From contig JAITHO010000089.1 of NCBI GenBank assembly GCA_031279915.1, positions 1-6,489 on the forward strand: a stretch of DNA of 6,489 nucleotides, given 5' to 3'. Made by a program: the position numbers and the translations under genes. Of this stretch, positions 6,486 through 6,489 are shown piece by piece; positions within the stretch are counted from its first letter, which is position 1; the number at the start of each line of letters is the position of its first letter. The notes below the pieces were generated by a model. That model was not told where the DNA came from. It saw only the letters and a program-made list of their open reading frames with translations, and searched no databases. This DNA comes from Tannerellaceae bacterium. GTDB lineage: Bacteria; Bacteroidota; Bacteroidia; Bacteroidales; Tannerellaceae.

Positions 6486-6489
6486 TAAG

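Overview
The window looks like a Bacteroidales (phylum Bacteroidota) chromosome segment. The evidence is three matches to the Bacteroidota promoter consensus (-7 box TAnnTTTG, in two cases with a -33 TTG about 20 bp upstream), A/T-rich translation starts without clear Shine-Dalgarno sequences, and protein families in forms typical of the group. It splits near position 715-750 into a leftward RNA-coding half and a rightward protein-coding operon.

Left half, minus strand, read right to left. A tRNA-Asn(GTT) gene (712-639) has its own promoter (752-722) and a strong intrinsic terminator (558-527). Next comes a consensus-quality promoter (502-472) that drives no protein gene. It faces about 345 bp that fold, on the minus strand, into one long interrupted hairpin (core 420-235). 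The plan of closing stem, large internal bubble and long apical arm over about 186 nt resembles 6S RNA. The transcript can run to an 11-bp perfect terminator hairpin (154-125) with its U tract. A few bases past that U tract, at position 117, begins the 5' end of a group II intron of class IIC, which runs off the left edge. Class IIC introns are known to insert just downstream of intrinsic terminators, so the location supports the call.

Right half, plus strand. Three genes form an apparent operon with 12-16 bp gaps: a PfkB-family sugar/nucleoside kinase most like bacterial adenosine kinases (776-1777), an exported S41 carboxy-terminal processing peptidase with a PDZ domain and intact Ser/Lys dyad (1790-3454), and an exported TPR-repeat protein of about 1000 residues (3471-6485). 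The kinase promoter is back to back with the tRNA-Asn promoter, and the two overlap a 9-bp tandem repeat. The kinase is cytoplasmic; the other two carry signal peptides and act in the periplasm or on the envelope, so the functional link across the operon is not obvious.

The points most worth a second look are the 6S-like RNA, the group IIC intron parked behind its terminator, and the compact divergent promoter region.
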